This document shows, piece after piece, positions 24,219 to 33,833 of a stretch of DNA of 64,000 bases (position 1 is the stretch's first letter; the number at the start of each line of letters is the position of its first letter). A program made the translations under genes and the position numbers. This DNA is from Terriglobales bacterium (GTDB lineage Bacteria > Acidobacteriota > Terriglobia > Terriglobales > Acidobacteriaceae), in assembly GCA_035561515.1 (NCBI GenBank), contig DATMXP010000007.1, positions 124,001 to 188,000 on the forward strand. Direction: 5' to 3'. Under the pieces are notes generated by a model. That model did not search any database, was not told the origin of the DNA, and saw nothing but the letters and a program-made list of their open reading frames with translations.

Positions 24219-27083
24219 TCAGTCGTCATCATCGTCCCGACCCATTGAAGCAGGGAACACGTTGTGCTTGGGCTCGGGCATTTTTGTGTCGCCCTTGCGG
24301 TCCCGCCAAAGAATCGAATTTAGGAGTTGAGCATCGATCCCGTCTGCATGACGGAAATTCATCGCTGCGGATTCCTTCGCACCGGGCGCATTCTTCTTGT
24401 TTATGACATAGATAAGACCGTTTTCGCGATTGCGATAGTCTGCCTTAAATGCGGGCTGATTCCCCGGGCCGCCGAACAATGACGCCATGATTGGAGCTCG
24501 AGCGTCGTTGTTGTTCATTGGCGGGAGACCGAGAACCACTTCCATGGTGTGGATGAGGTTAACAGTGGTGTAGAAGCCGGACTCGACGAAGGGTTTTTCT
24601 TTCGAGCCCGGAGAGTATTTGGAAATGATGAATGCCGGACTACGATGAGCGTCAACGTGGTCGACTCCATCCTGCGCGTCGTCTTCAAGGACGAAGATCG
24701 CTGTGTCATCCCAGTAAACGCTACTGGAGATTGCCTCTACAACACGTCCGAGGGCGAGATCGTTATCGGCCACCGCGGCTGACGGACTTGGCGCACCGAC
24801 TTTAGTTCCACTGGTGTGATTGTTGGGTAGCCGCAAGGTGATGAATTGCGGCATGGGATCGCGCTTTGTTTTGTTGCGTTCCGTAACCCAGGAGTTGAAT
24901 TCAACCAGAAATTCGTCTGCGCGCAGTTGGTCGGGGAAATCCATACGGAAGTCTGGATAATTAGGATCGTAGTGGTCGCGGAGTTCCGGTTTGCTGGGAA
25001 TATTCTCAGCGAGGATGGGCACCGGCCAGGGATAAGGACTCTTGCCTCCGCCCCAACGTGCCGGGAGTGGCTCACCGAAGTTGATATGCGTCTTCGTGCA
25101 CGTGACCGGCTTTGACAACGGAGTCCCTTCCTGCGGAGCCTGCCAGCCACGCTCTTCACCACACCATCGAGTTCTTACGTACTCACCGTAATGACGGTAG
25201 GTCTTCTTATTGCGAGCGAGATTGGTCCAGATATAACCGCTTCCCGGTTCATTCACATCCGGAATGCCGATAAGGAGAGGGAAGTCGTTGCCAACCTCAC
25301 CTTCATAGTCGTAGGTGCGCTCGGCACTGCGATAGGCAATCTGCCAGGTTTTCTCCGTGTAGTCGCTGCTGATTGCGGCGGTGGACCAGACGTGTCCGTT
25401 GCCCGAGATTTCGCCACTCACGTAAAAATTGTCGAGCACACCAAACTGCCGCGCCAGCGCGTGCTGGTTTGGCGTGATGTCTTCACCGTACATCGTCAGC
25501 GAAGGGTCACCTTTGCCGACACCAAGATCGCCGAGGATCTGGTCGTATGTGCGATTTTCCTTAATGACATAGATGACGTGCTTGATCGGATTCTTTCCTT
25601 TTTTGAACGGAAGCTCGCCGACGTCTTCGTTCATCCGATTGCTCTCAACCACTTCCGCAGTGAGCTTGTCTAAATCGTTCATTGCTCCGGCTAACTTCAC
25701 CCGAGCGAGAGAACCCTTCACCAGGGATGCGATATAGGTGTATCCCTTGGAGTAGCCAGGCTGCCCGACCTTGCGAGGAATGTTGTTGGGGCCTGTGCCT
25801 ACACCTTTGCCGGTGGTGATGAGCAGGTCGCCAGCGACGATATCAACGGCCGTCGGATACCACTCGGTCGGGATGAACCCAGAGGCTTCCGGCATGCGAC
25901 ATGCCTTCGTCTTCGATGTGGCCGAGCACTTTCTATTGATTTGAGCGAGCGGGAAAACCGAGACGGAGTTGCTGCCGGAATTGGCGACAGCCAATGTCGC
26001 ACCGTCGGACGAGACCGCAACCGAGTTTGGATATGCTCCCTGGTATTTCTGGTTTGGCAATCGCGTTGACAGATAGCCGACGACAGTGTGGCGAACGGTA
26101 TTAATGACGGCGACTTCGTCTTTGGTCGAAAGGGCAACGAAGAGGAGTTCTCCGTCATGCGAGAGCGCCATCGCGGTGGGATGCGATCCTGAACTGGTTG
26201 GTGAATCGCCAGGCCGCAGCTTGTAAGAGCGCTCAACCTTTTTCGACTCGAGGTTCATCTCGGTGACCGTGGATGCGTTCCATAAACTGACCCAAGCCCG
26301 CTTGCCATCGGCGCTTGCCACGACTCCGTAGGGATATGCGCTCGGCACATAGTGCGAGTTGCTGACATCAAACCGCGAAGTGATCTTTCCGCTGGCGGCA
26401 TCCATCAGTAACACGCAATCGGAAAGGTTGTTTGCTACGAGCAGTTGATCGCCGGCCCCTGTATTCACGACCGTAATTTCGGAAGGGAACGGAACCAGGC
26501 TGCCGGTCGGTGCCGATTTGTGAATGGATCCGCGCTCTTTCGAAGCCAGTATTGGCTGAGTCGGGATTTTGATAAATCGTTGAGGGGTGAGTTTCCCGCT
26601 CTCGATTGCGTATACGGCGATGCCGTTGCCGGTACTGCGATCGGGATGCTTGGTCCCATCCGGGTCGCTAAGTGAACTGAAGGGAACGTAAAGGTACTTG
26701 CTGTCGCTACTCCAGGCAAGGCCGAGGAAGAGCGTTTGTTTCGATCCGGGGCCCAGCCTGGGGTCAGTGAATCTTGTCACCTCGTTCGATTTGAGGTCCA
26801 GCAGCGAGACGCTTTGCCGGCCTTCTGTATCGGCTGTCCCGAATCCTGCTTCCAATATTGCGGCGAATTTCTTATCAGGACTTACTACAACATTTACGGG
26901 GAACGCGCCCATCGGTACCGGGTCACCGGGGATTTCCCCAAGTAGGAACTTGCTGGTCGGAAGCAGGATTCTTTGACGAAGAGGCTTGCTTCCCAGAACC
27001 GTCAAACAGAACAAAATTATGCATCCGAAAATTGCCAGGATACTCCACCGTTTGAGGCCTTTAGGAAAGATGAAACTTTGCAC
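24219..27083 (-). CDS. YVTN/YncE propeller fused to phosphoesterase
   Basis: 954 aa. An N-terminal membrane helix (about 12-32) anchors or exports the protein. Residues 60-480 form a beta-propeller with YncE-like repeats (YLSTRLPNQKYQGAYPNSVAV, AVANSGSNSVSVFPL). Residues 500-930 match the phosphoesterase family that includes phospholipase C and acid phosphatases: KHVIYVIKENRTYDQILGD, GNGHVWSTAAISSDY, AIFVLEDDAQDGVDHVDAHRSP. The fusion is known in Acidobacteria under the YncE/alkaline phosphatase-like name. GTG 27083 has AGGAG at 5 nt. No IclR-type box was found upstream. Its place beside GDPD suggests phosphate or headgroup release outside the cell. Confidence 0.85.
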   Translation of the reverse strand: MQSFIFPKGLKRWSILAIFGCIILFCLTVLGSKPLRQRILLPTSKFLLGEIPGDPVPMGAFPVNVVVSPDKKFAAILEAGFGTADTEGRQSVSLLDLKSNEVTRFTDPRLGPGSKQTLFLGLAWSSDSKYLYVPFSSLSDPDGTKHPDRSTGNGIAVYAIESGKLTPQRFIKIPTQPILASKERGSIHKSAPTGSLVPFPSEITVVNTGAGDQLLVANNLSDCVLLMDAASGKITSRFDVSNSHYVPSAYPYGVVASADGKRAWVSLWNASTVTEMNLESKKVERSYKLRPGDSPTSSGSHPTAMALSHDGELLFVALSTKDEVAVINTVRHTVVGYLSTRLPNQKYQGAYPNSVAVSSDGATLAVANSGSNSVSVFPLAQINRKCSATSKTKACRMPEASGFIPTEWYPTAVDIVAGDLLITTGKGVGTGPNNIPRKVGQPGYSKGYTYIASLVKGSLARVKLAGAMNDLDKLTAEVVESNRMNEDVGELPFKKGKNPIKHVIYVIKENRTYDQILGDLGVGKGDPSLTMYGEDITPNQHALARQFGVLDNFYVSGEISGNGHVWSTAAISSDYTEKTWQIAYRSAERTYDYEGEVGNDFPLLIGIPDVNEPGSGYIWTNLARNKKTYRHYGEYVRTRWCGEERGWQAPQEGTPLSKPVTCTKTHINFGEPLPARWGGGKSPYPWPVPILAENIPSKPELRDHYDPNYPDFRMDFPDQLRADEFLVEFNSWVTERNKTKRDPMPQFITLRLPNNHTSGTKVGAPSPSAAVADNDLALGRVVEAISSSVYWDDTAIFVLEDDAQDGVDHVDAHRSPAFIISKYSPGSKEKPFVESGFYTTVNLIHTMEVVLGLPPMNNNDARAPIMASLFGGPGNQPAFKADYRNRENGLIYVINKKNAPGAKESAAMNFRHADGIDAQLLNSILWRDRKGDTKMPEPKHNVFPASMGRDDDDD

Positions 27084-27203
27084 GAGATCTCCTATTCGAT
27101 TCGAAGTTGCCGTATCGCAAAGGTGAAGACAACTTCAACATAAAGGAAGGGCGTTCAGCAATGATTCAGAAGACCCGAGCCTGTGAGCATTGCGGAAGCG
27201 GTG

Positions 27204-27245
27204 AAAAAAATCGTCCGGCACGGGGGAGGCTCTGTGCCGGACGAT
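27204..27245 (-). terminator. Intrinsic terminator of the leftward glycosidase-like gene
   Basis: A 12-bp perfect stem (27210-27221 with 27234-27245, ATCGTCCGGCAC) and 12-nt loop is followed on the - strand by a run of seven T (27210-27204). It lies 15 bp after the stop codon. Confidence 0.85.
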
Positions 27246-27259
27246 CGACATTGCAGCAA

Positions 27260-28468
27260 TTACTTTCCGAGTTGCAGGAGGACACCTTGTCCTGGCGCGA
27301 GCCAGAAGTACTTCGGGTTATACGGGGTTACCTTGCCCGTACGCGCAGAGACGTAACTCACCGAAATCGGCTTGCTGGTGTATTCCGGATTGCAGTGGAT
27401 CGAATGCGTCAGGCTCTTGTTGACGATCAGGGCGTAACGCGTGCCATCCTTTGCGGTGAAGTCGCCTACTACAACTTCGCCTTTCGGCATGCTCTTCACA
27501 AGGGATGTTTCCGAAGGTCCGTGATTCTCGGCCGGAATCTCGCCACCGATGTGGTAGACGTCATCGGTGCGTAAGGACTGGAATACGGGAGCGATATTCT
27601 GAATTTCGCGGTTCAGATCGCGAAGCCAATCCCAGGTTGGAGTTTTCTGCTCGAACTGATCAAGCGGGCCACCGCGCCAGTTGCCGAGATCGTCGGCGCC
27701 GAGGATCGGCAGTTCTTTCGAGATGAACTTGTAATACGAAATGCCGTTCACTCCGTATGCGAGAGAGGACCAAACTTGAATCCGAAGATCGGCAGGGCTC
27801 AGTTCCCGATATGCCCAGTGCGGGGAACTGAGAACGATGTTCCAGAACGGAAGCTTATGCTTGAGCGCAGCGCTACGGACCTGGGCCAGATTTTCCCAGA
27901 ATAGGTTATCGAGAGTGCCGCTACCGTTCGGTTCGTAAAGTGAATAGCGATCATAAGAAAGCGCAGTGGGATGTGACACCTGGGCGAAGTTCTCCAGGTA
28001 CTGGTCGTATTTGGCGCCCTTGCCGGGGAATAGATTGATATAGGGCCATTTTCCGGGCGCAAGTTCCTTTACTGCTGCGACGGCCTTGGCGAGCTCCGCG
28101 AAATCACGCTCTGGGGGCTCATCTTTGATGTGGATTCCATAGAGACCTTTCGGATTGCCGATTTCTTTCAATACCACAGGCAAATTCTTCCGAAACTGAT
28201 CGCCATCGAAGGGCTTGGTCCAGTCTGATCCGGAGAGCCTGGAATCGAAGAGGATGCAATGGAGGTTCAGGCGACCACATGTTTCGAGCATCTTGGCAGG
28301 AACAAAGGCGACAGATGTAATTCCTGCGTCACGCATTGATTGCAGGATCTGTGGTTTGTCCACATAGTCCCACGCCATGAATGGGAAGCGAGCGTCATGG
28401 GTACCTTGTGCGACGACCGGTGTTGAAGCCCATGCAGCGATTAGCAGAGCGAGCAAGAGTTTGCGCAT
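27260..28468 (-). CDS. Secreted glycoside hydrolase-like protein
   Basis: 402 aa. A clean signal peptide (MRKLLLALLIAAWASTPVVAQ) is followed by what looks like a TIM-barrel protein: MRDAGITSVAFVP, YGIHIKDEPPERDFAELAKAV with acidic residues in the manner of glycosidases, YINLFPG, and SSLAYGVNGISYYKF. A small beta domain closes the C terminus. I do not recognise a characterised family; it resembles uncharacterised beta-glycosidase-like proteins of Acidobacteria and Planctomycetes. The predicted promoter places the start point on the ATG (leaderless). It is a likely extracellular or periplasmic enzyme of the island. Confidence 0.65.
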   Translation of the reverse strand: MRKLLLALLIAAWASTPVVAQGTHDARFPFMAWDYVDKPQILQSMRDAGITSVAFVPAKMLETCGRLNLHCILFDSRLSGSDWTKPFDGDQFRKNLPVVLKEIGNPKGLYGIHIKDEPPERDFAELAKAVAAVKELAPGKWPYINLFPGKGAKYDQYLENFAQVSHPTALSYDRYSLYEPNGSGTLDNLFWENLAQVRSAALKHKLPFWNIVLSSPHWAYRELSPADLRIQVWSSLAYGVNGISYYKFISKELPILGADDLGNWRGGPLDQFEQKTPTWDWLRDLNREIQNIAPVFQSLRTDDVYHIGGEIPAENHGPSETSLVKSMPKGEVVVGDFTAKDGTRYALIVNKSLTHSIHCNPEYTSKPISVSYVSARTGKVTPYNPKYFWLAPGQGVLLQLGK

Positions 28469-28474
28469 AGCTAC

Positions 28475-28536
28475 CTTTTATGCAGATGTTTGTTTCGCCG
28501 ACCAGAGTTTTTGCGAAACCGTCCATTATGGTGAAC
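28475..28536 (-). promoter_or_regulatory. IclR-type box and promoter of the glycosidase-like gene
   Basis: AACCGTCCA (28517-28525), 6 nt, TGAAC (28532-28536): one half is perfect and the other has one change in the core. A -10-like TAAAAG (28480-28475) sits at the same distance from the box as in the RidA and GDPD promoters; the -35 (TGGTCG) is poor. Six nt separate the -10 from the ATG. Confidence 0.5.
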
Positions 28537-28542
28537 AAATAG

Positions 28543-29790
28543 TTACATAAGAGCGGTGGAGTTGTGATGCGGCTGAAGTGCACGTTGGCGAGCGAGCCAT
28601 AAGAGAGAAGATCCGGCCAGCACCGCGACGATGGAAGTCCATTTCATCAACTCCCCAATTCCTCCGTGGTTCCGCATGACTCCGGCAACGAGGATGGCTG
28701 CGCCGGCGCCGAGACCGCCTGTCATGTTTACGAGTCCTGTTGCGAGTCCAAAACTTTCATGTCCGACGAGGTCATGCAGTGTCGCGAACACGTTCGCAAC
28801 AAAGAAGCCCGAGACAATGCCAAACAACACTGCTGCGACTTTAAGCCAGATCAGCGAATGAGTGACAAAGATCAGCATGCAGAATGGCGAACACACAATC
28901 AGCCCAAATGCAGTTGTTTCCAGTCTACCTTCAGAACGCCGGAGACTGACGTAGTCTCCAGTCCACCCGCCCAGGAGGACACCAGCAGCGGCACCGGCTT
29001 GAAGATATAACGTACCGGTAATACCGCTGTTCGTGAGATCGAGGTGAAAACGATCGTGAATGAAGGTCGGTGTCCAGGCATAGAGGACCCAAAGCATGGC
29101 GCAGAAGGTAAAGAACGCAAAGGAAACGATGTGATATTGCCGCGAGCGCATCAGGACCCAAAGAGATGATGCTCGTTCGGAGTCTTTCCCAGGCCGCTCA
29201 AGCCGGATATTCCTGAACTGCCATATCAGGAAACAGGCATAGAGCAGACCAATCATGGTCATCGACGCATATCCTTTACGCCAGCCTATGTGCTCGGCCG
29301 ACCAGCCTCCGTAATAACCACCTAAGCTGATGCCGATGAACTGCGCGAAGCCATGGATCGACAATGCTCGTGATCTGGTTCTGGTGTGCAGATCGGTAAT
29401 CATTCCGATAGCGGCGGGAACGTATAGCGATTCGGTCAGCCCCATGGCGACGCGAGAGATAAGCAGTTCGGTGGCATTGCGACTGAGAACGGTTCCGAGA
29501 CATGCAGTGCTCCAGAGAGCAAGTGCAGCGACGATAAGTTTGGGGCGTGATACTCGGTCAGCAACCCATCCCGACAAAGGCATGGAAAACGCGTAGGTCC
29601 AGGTGAAGAGGCTTCCCGCCAATCCCATTTCTAACCCGGAAAGAGAAAGGTCCTCTGCAATCCTGGGGAATGCGGAAAACAAGAACTGGCGATCTATGTA
29701 GTTGATGGCGAAAGCAACGGAAAGCAGTACCACGACGTACCACGAGTGTGATCGCCGCTTCGTTTCTGAAATTGAGGAAGGACTGGGCAA
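28543..29790 (-). CDS. MFS transporter
   Basis: 415 aa, about twelve helices. The N-terminal SVAFAINYIDRQFLFSAFPRIAEDL and loop GWVADRVSRPKLI are typical of the anion:cation symporter/hexuronate-like MFS branch that moves sugar acids and organic anions. Substrate unknown. The only start consistent with the first helix is TTG 29790, with GGGAAAG upstream. It is divergent from the SDR gene at 29947; the IclR-type box at 29868 lies between them but its promoter geometry points to the SDR side. It ends 74 bp before the start of the glycosidase-like gene. Confidence 0.85.
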   Translation of the reverse strand: MPSPSSISETKRRSHSWYVVVLLSVAFAINYIDRQFLFSAFPRIAEDLSLSGLEMGLAGSLFTWTYAFSMPLSGWVADRVSRPKLIVAALALWSTACLGTVLSRNATELLISRVAMGLTESLYVPAAIGMITDLHTRTRSRALSIHGFAQFIGISLGGYYGGWSAEHIGWRKGYASMTMIGLLYACFLIWQFRNIRLERPGKDSERASSLWVLMRSRQYHIVSFAFFTFCAMLWVLYAWTPTFIHDRFHLDLTNSGITGTLYLQAGAAAGVLLGGWTGDYVSLRRSEGRLETTAFGLIVCSPFCMLIFVTHSLIWLKVAAVLFGIVSGFFVANVFATLHDLVGHESFGLATGLVNMTGGLGAGAAILVAGVMRNHGGIGELMKWTSIVAVLAGSSLLWLARQRALQPHHNSTALM

Positions 29791-29867
29791 GAGGTGACTT
29801 TCCCAACAGGGGCACGTTAGCCTGGCGACAACAGGATAGGATGGATGATTCTAGGACCGTGTATTTC

Positions 29868-29929
29868 TTCCAGCATTATGGACGCACGTTCGAAAGATAT
29901 TGCCCGCACCAATCCGGACGGGAAAGCAT
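29868..29929 (+). promoter_or_regulatory. IclR-type box and promoter of the SDR operon
   Basis: TTCCA (29868-29872), 6 nt, TGGAC (29879-29883). A -35-like TTGCCC (29900-29905) follows after exactly 16 nt; 18 nt further is a weak AAGCAT. The site lies between the divergent MFS and SDR genes. Confidence 0.55.
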
Positions 29930-29946
29930 GACGATGAGGAGATTGA

Positions 29947-30720
29947 ATGCGTTTGCAGGGTAAGAAAGCGCTTGTCACCGGAACCAGCACCGGAATCGGA
30001 CGAGAAATTGCGAAATGGCTCACGCGCGAGGGCGCAAGTGTCGCCGGAGTCGACTGGGATGAGAGTGGTAACCAGGAAACGGCGCGGATCATCCAGTCTG
30101 CCAAGGGTTCATTTCAGGCACTCACCGCAGATGTCAGCAAAGGTTCAGACGTAGAGCGTGTATTTGCCGCCGCAGGAGCGCTGGACATCCTTGTCAACAA
30201 TGCTGCCTCGGCAAAAGGCGACGGTGCCATTTCGCAAATCACAGAAGAGGCATGGGACGAAGTTCTAGCCATCTGCTTAAAGAGCGTGTTCCTGTGCACG
30301 AAAGCGGCCCTTAAGACAATGGTTCCCAAGCGTTCGGGTGCGATTGTGAACCTCAGTTCGGTAAATGCTCTTTCCGGTATCAACCTGAGTGCCTACACCG
30401 CCGCGAAGGGTGGCATCCTCTCACTGACCAGGCTGATCGCGGCGCACTACGGCGGATACGGGATCCGCGCAAATGCAATCTGCCCGGGTACGATCTTGAG
30501 TGAAACCTCAGACGAGTATTACAACGCGCATCCGGACATCAAGGCCGAGTTGACTGCGCTCTATCCAGCAGGGAAATTCGGCAAGGTCGAGGACATTGCC
30601 GCGGCAGTCGTTTATCTGGTTTCCGACGAATCCACCTTCATCAATGGGACGACACTGACAATCGATGGAGCGTTATCCGCAGTGCATCGGCTTTCCGTCG
30701 CCACGCCAAAACTGCCGTAA
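29947..30720 (+). CDS. Short-chain dehydrogenase/reductase
   Basis: 257 aa classical SDR. The cofactor motif TGTSTGIG (residues 12-19), the NNAAS motif, catalytic Ser in NLSSVNALSG and the YTAAK active-site motif are all present. The C-terminal INGTTLTIDGA is the usual family end. It is a cytoplasmic NAD(P)-dependent oxidoreductase of unknown substrate, likely a sugar, polyol or hydroxyacid. GAGGAG lies 5 nt before the ATG. The dimethylformamidase-like gene follows after 21 bp and is likely co-transcribed. Confidence 0.88.
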   Translation: MRLQGKKALVTGTSTGIGREIAKWLTREGASVAGVDWDESGNQETARIIQSAKGSFQALTADVSKGSDVERVFAAAGALDILVNNAASAKGDGAISQITEEAWDEVLAICLKSVFLCTKAALKTMVPKRSGAIVNLSSVNALSGINLSAYTAAKGGILSLTRLIAAHYGGYGIRANAICPGTILSETSDEYYNAHPDIKAELTALYPAGKFGKVEDIAAAVVYLVSDESTFINGTTLTIDGALSAVHRLSVATPKLP

Positions 30721-30741
30721 CTTAACACTTCGACAACTGAT

Positions 30742-32346
30742 ATGAATCTCATCGGATACGTTTCTGACGAAGACTATCTCGCATTGCCTGACGTTCAAGC
30801 GGATTTCGAGTCTGCGAACGGAGGGCAGATTTACCTGTTGCGTTCGTCTGCGCGTGGCGCATTTTATGGCGACGTCCCGGATGGCAGCTATCGAGTGACG
30901 TTATCGAAAGCAGGCTACGGAGCGAAATGGGTGAACTGCGAGTTGAAGAAGGGCAGTCCTTACCAATTTCGGCTCCTTAGCGATTCGGTGTACGGATACG
31001 TGTGGCCGAAGTGGATCCGCTCGGGAGAGCAATCGGAGATTCGCGTTCACAGTCCGGAGCAGTATCAGTTGAGTCTTTGGCGTTACGGACTCATCAAGGA
31101 ACATGTTCAGACGCTGAGTTGGTTCGACGAGCATGGCCCACGCGCGACCGTGCAGGTCACACCGGACGGAGACTATTCGCTGACGGGAGTTAACTGGAAT
31201 CGGTACGGATACCTGGCTGTGCATCCTCAGCAGGTAATTGTCGCTCCTGAAAAGTCGGGCTTGTATTACCTGTGGGCGCGAACAGTATCGGGCAGAATGT
31301 TTTCGTTTCCGTGGGTGGTCGCGCCGAAGACGCCAAAATCTAAGATCGCCGTTCTGGCGTCCAGCAACACGTGGAATGCGTACAACAATTTCGGTGGTCG
31401 ATCCAACTATGTGAATCCGGCGGGGCTTCCTCCCACGCCAACGGTCAATGCGAGGCTCGACCTGGCCAGGTATACGGACCTCACCGGTCCTTGGTCACCG
31501 CCTGATGCGGACTACAAACCTCTCGCGTTTGAACGGCCCGAAGTTGGCAACCACATATTTGACAATGATCCGTGGTCGGACACCTCGATCAAAGATCCGA
31601 TTAAGGGACGTGTGCAGTCTGGACAAGCACCGGGGGAATGGCGGCTACTAGGCTGGTTGGAAGAGCAAGGATTCGAATACGACTATTATGCCGAAGCACA
31701 GTTGCATGACAGCACGCTTGATCTGGATTCGTACAAACTCCTCATCATTTCTGTTCATCCGGAATATTGGACCCGAGCCATGTATGACAGGGTTGAGCGC
31801 TGGGTACGCGCAGGTGGGCACCTAATGTACCTGGGCGGCAACGGCTTGAATTGCGAAATAACCATCGAAGGCGACATCATGCGGTGTTTGTCGCACGATG
31901 ACACCAAATCTCCGAAGAGCAATCATGACTCAAGGATGCACCGGACCTTTCGGTCTGAGGCTGCGCTCCTCGGAGTTGCGTTTACCGATCCGGGGGCGAT
32001 GACCGCGGCTCCATACCGCGTGTTGAACGAGACACACTGGGTCTATTCTGGAACTGGCCTTAAGAAGGGTGATCTGTTCGGCGAACACAGCCTTCACGAA
32101 CGTGTCCCGGGCGGAGCATCGGGCCACGAGACGGACAAGATAACAGCCAGTTCACCGCAGAAGATCGCTCACCTTGCAAAAGGAACGAATGCGAACGAGG
32201 GCGGAGCTGATATGGTGTATTTCGAATTGGATAAAGGGGCTGTCTTTTCAGTCGGCTCTATCACATGGGTCGCCTGCCTCTTTCCGGATGAGAGTGTTTC
32301 CCGCATAACTCGGAACGTGATCGAGCGGTTTGTTGGGTCGAAGTAG
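30742..32346 (+). CDS. N,N-dimethylformamidase large subunit-like protein
   Basis: 534 aa. Residues 180-530 resemble the C-terminal domain of the dimethylformamidase beta subunit: GLYYLWARTVSGRMFSFPWV, VLASSNTWNAYNNFGGRSNY, LGWLEEQGFEYDYYAE, ISVHPEYWTRAMYDRVERWV and GGHLMYLGGNGLNCEI. The N-terminal 170 residues are beta-rich. The family hydrolyses N-formyl or N-substituted amides where known, but most members are uncharacterised, and no small subunit gene is nearby. It follows the SDR gene and is probably regulated with it. Confidence 0.7.
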   Translation: MNLIGYVSDEDYLALPDVQADFESANGGQIYLLRSSARGAFYGDVPDGSYRVTLSKAGYGAKWVNCELKKGSPYQFRLLSDSVYGYVWPKWIRSGEQSEIRVHSPEQYQLSLWRYGLIKEHVQTLSWFDEHGPRATVQVTPDGDYSLTGVNWNRYGYLAVHPQQVIVAPEKSGLYYLWARTVSGRMFSFPWVVAPKTPKSKIAVLASSNTWNAYNNFGGRSNYVNPAGLPPTPTVNARLDLARYTDLTGPWSPPDADYKPLAFERPEVGNHIFDNDPWSDTSIKDPIKGRVQSGQAPGEWRLLGWLEEQGFEYDYYAEAQLHDSTLDLDSYKLLIISVHPEYWTRAMYDRVERWVRAGGHLMYLGGNGLNCEITIEGDIMRCLSHDDTKSPKSNHDSRMHRTFRSEAALLGVAFTDPGAMTAAPYRVLNETHWVYSGTGLKKGDLFGEHSLHERVPGGASGHETDKITASSPQKIAHLAKGTNANEGGADMVYFELDKGAVFSVGSITWVACLFPDESVSRITRNVIERFVGSK

Positions 32347-32404
32347 TCCAAGGCTGTTTCGGTTCCGGCGTTATTTTCAGGCCCGTCCCGTAGGTTGAAA
32401 TTCC

Positions 32405-32454
32405 ATCCAGCTATGTGGACGGGACCAACTTCCCGCTACCCACCTGTGTTGAAA
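32405..32454 (+). promoter_or_regulatory. IclR-type box and promoter of the HisD-like operon
   Basis: ATCCA (32405-32409), 6 nt, TGGAC (32416-32420), with outer arms matching 7 of 9 positions. A -35-like TTGAAA (32449-32454) follows after exactly 28 nt. No good -10 is seen 18 nt further (GTACGT). The box overlaps a GTG at 32415 that would otherwise look like a start. Confidence 0.5.
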
Positions 32455-32549
32455 TCTGCGTTGTTTATATCAGTACGTCTGCTGCCTCGGCTCCTACCTC
32501 AAGGGTTACGATGAGCGGCGCGGGCGTGTTATCCAGGAGCAACGCAATC

Positions 32550-33833
32550 ATGAAAATAGTGAAAGCCGGCGGGCATCGCCTTTTTGAGCATGACCAGGAA
32601 ACGGCTCAGACCGTCTCACGCATGCTCATCGATCTCGAGAAGAATGGAATGGATGCGGTGCGGAAGTACAGCCGGCAATTCGACGACTGGGTCCCGGCGT
32701 CATTTCAACTGGATCGCAAAGAAGTCGAACGGGCCATCGCGCAAGTCAGCCCCCAGGCGGTGCGCGACACAGATTATTGCCAGGGCAACGTGCGCACCTT
32801 TGCCGAAGCCCAACTCAAGACGATGCTTCCGTTGGAAGTGGAGATCAGGCCCGGCGTAACACTCGGACATAAGCATATTCCGGTGAGTGCAGTTGGCAGT
32901 TACATTCCGGGTGGCCGGTATCCGATGTTTGGATCGGCGCAGATGAGCATCATTCCGGCGAAAGTAGCCGGTGTAAAGAGGGTGATCGCATGCACTCCTC
33001 CGGTAAAAGGTCAGGGATACTATCCGGCAACAATCAACGCGATTGCGAAAGCCGGCGCTGACTTCATCTACATTCTTGGCGGCGTGCCGGCGCTGGCGCT
33101 TATGGCGTTTGGTCTCGATGGAATGGAGGCGGTAGACGTTCTCTGCGGCGCTGGAAACCGATTCGTCGCGGAAGCTAAGCGCCAGTTATTCGGGCGCTGC
33201 GGCATCGACCTGTTAGCGGGGCCGACAGAAATTCTCGTGATCGCAGACGACACGGCGGATCCTGCGCTGGTTGCTTGCGACTTGCTTGGCCAGGCTGAGC
33301 ACGATCCGAACAGCGGAATCTGCCTGGTCTGCCTGAGCGAAGATTTCGCGCAGAAGACGATCAAAGAAGTCGAAAAGCAGTTGGCTGTTCTTCCGACTCG
33401 CGAAATAGCCAGTCTTTCCTGGCGTGACAACGGAATCGTCTATGTGGCTGCCAATGAAGACGAGGCGATTCGAATCAGCGACGATTACGCGCCCGAGCAT
33501 CTGGAACTTCACGTAAAGCGTCTCGATTACTTTTTCGGCAAGTTGCAGAACTATGGGTCATTGTTCATCGGCGAAGAAACGACAGTGGCGTATGGCGACA
33601 AGACGATTGGAACCAACCACATCCTGCCGACGAGCAGGGCGGCGCGCTACACGGGCGGAGTGTGGGTCGGGAAATTCTTGAAGACTTGTACGTACCAGCG
33701 GATGACGCCGGAAGCAAGCGTGGAAACAGCCGAAGTTACAGAACGGCAATGCATCCTTGAGAATATGTTGGCGCACGGAATTACCGCCCGCGCTCGTATT
33801 GAGCGTTACGGGCAGACAGTAGGGACCAAATGA
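32550..33833 (+). CDS. Histidinol dehydrogenase-family dehydrogenase (HpsN-like)
   Basis: 427 aa. The HisD fold is evident from VGSYIPGGRYPMFGSAQM, VLCGAGNRFVAEAK, GIDLLAGPTEILVIAD, LLGQAEHDP and NHILPTSRAARYTGG. The sequence is closer to the HpsN group (2,3-dihydroxypropane-1-sulfonate dehydrogenase) than to histidine-pathway HisD, and the setting is catabolic. It probably performs a double NAD-dependent oxidation of an alcohol to an acid. ATG 32550 has AGGAG upstream and gives the normal family length; the longer GTG frame from 32415 runs through the operator. It overlaps the next gene by 4 bp (ATGA). Confidence 0.8.
   Translation: MKIVKAGGHRLFEHDQETAQTVSRMLIDLEKNGMDAVRKYSRQFDDWVPASFQLDRKEVERAIAQVSPQAVRDTDYCQGNVRTFAEAQLKTMLPLEVEIRPGVTLGHKHIPVSAVGSYIPGGRYPMFGSAQMSIIPAKVAGVKRVIACTPPVKGQGYYPATINAIAKAGADFIYILGGVPALALMAFGLDGMEAVDVLCGAGNRFVAEAKRQLFGRCGIDLLAGPTEILVIADDTADPALVACDLLGQAEHDPNSGICLVCLSEDFAQKTIKEVEKQLAVLPTREIASLSWRDNGIVYVAANEDEAIRISDDYAPEHLELHVKRLDYFFGKLQNYGSLFIGEETTVAYGDKTIGTNHILPTSRAARYTGGVWVGKFLKTCTYQRMTPEASVETAEVTERQCILENMLAHGITARARIERYGQTVGTK

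Noticed and set aside
27084..27203. Possible IclR-type box before the propeller/phosphoesterase gene
   Set aside because: TTCTGAATCATTGCTGAAC resembles the motif, but neither the 6-nt spacer nor the left half fits; a TTGAAG -35-like element alone is not enough.
32415..32549. N-terminal extension of the HisD-like protein from GTG 32415
   Set aside because: The stretch contains the IclR-type box and proposed promoter; ATG 32550 gives the normal family length.
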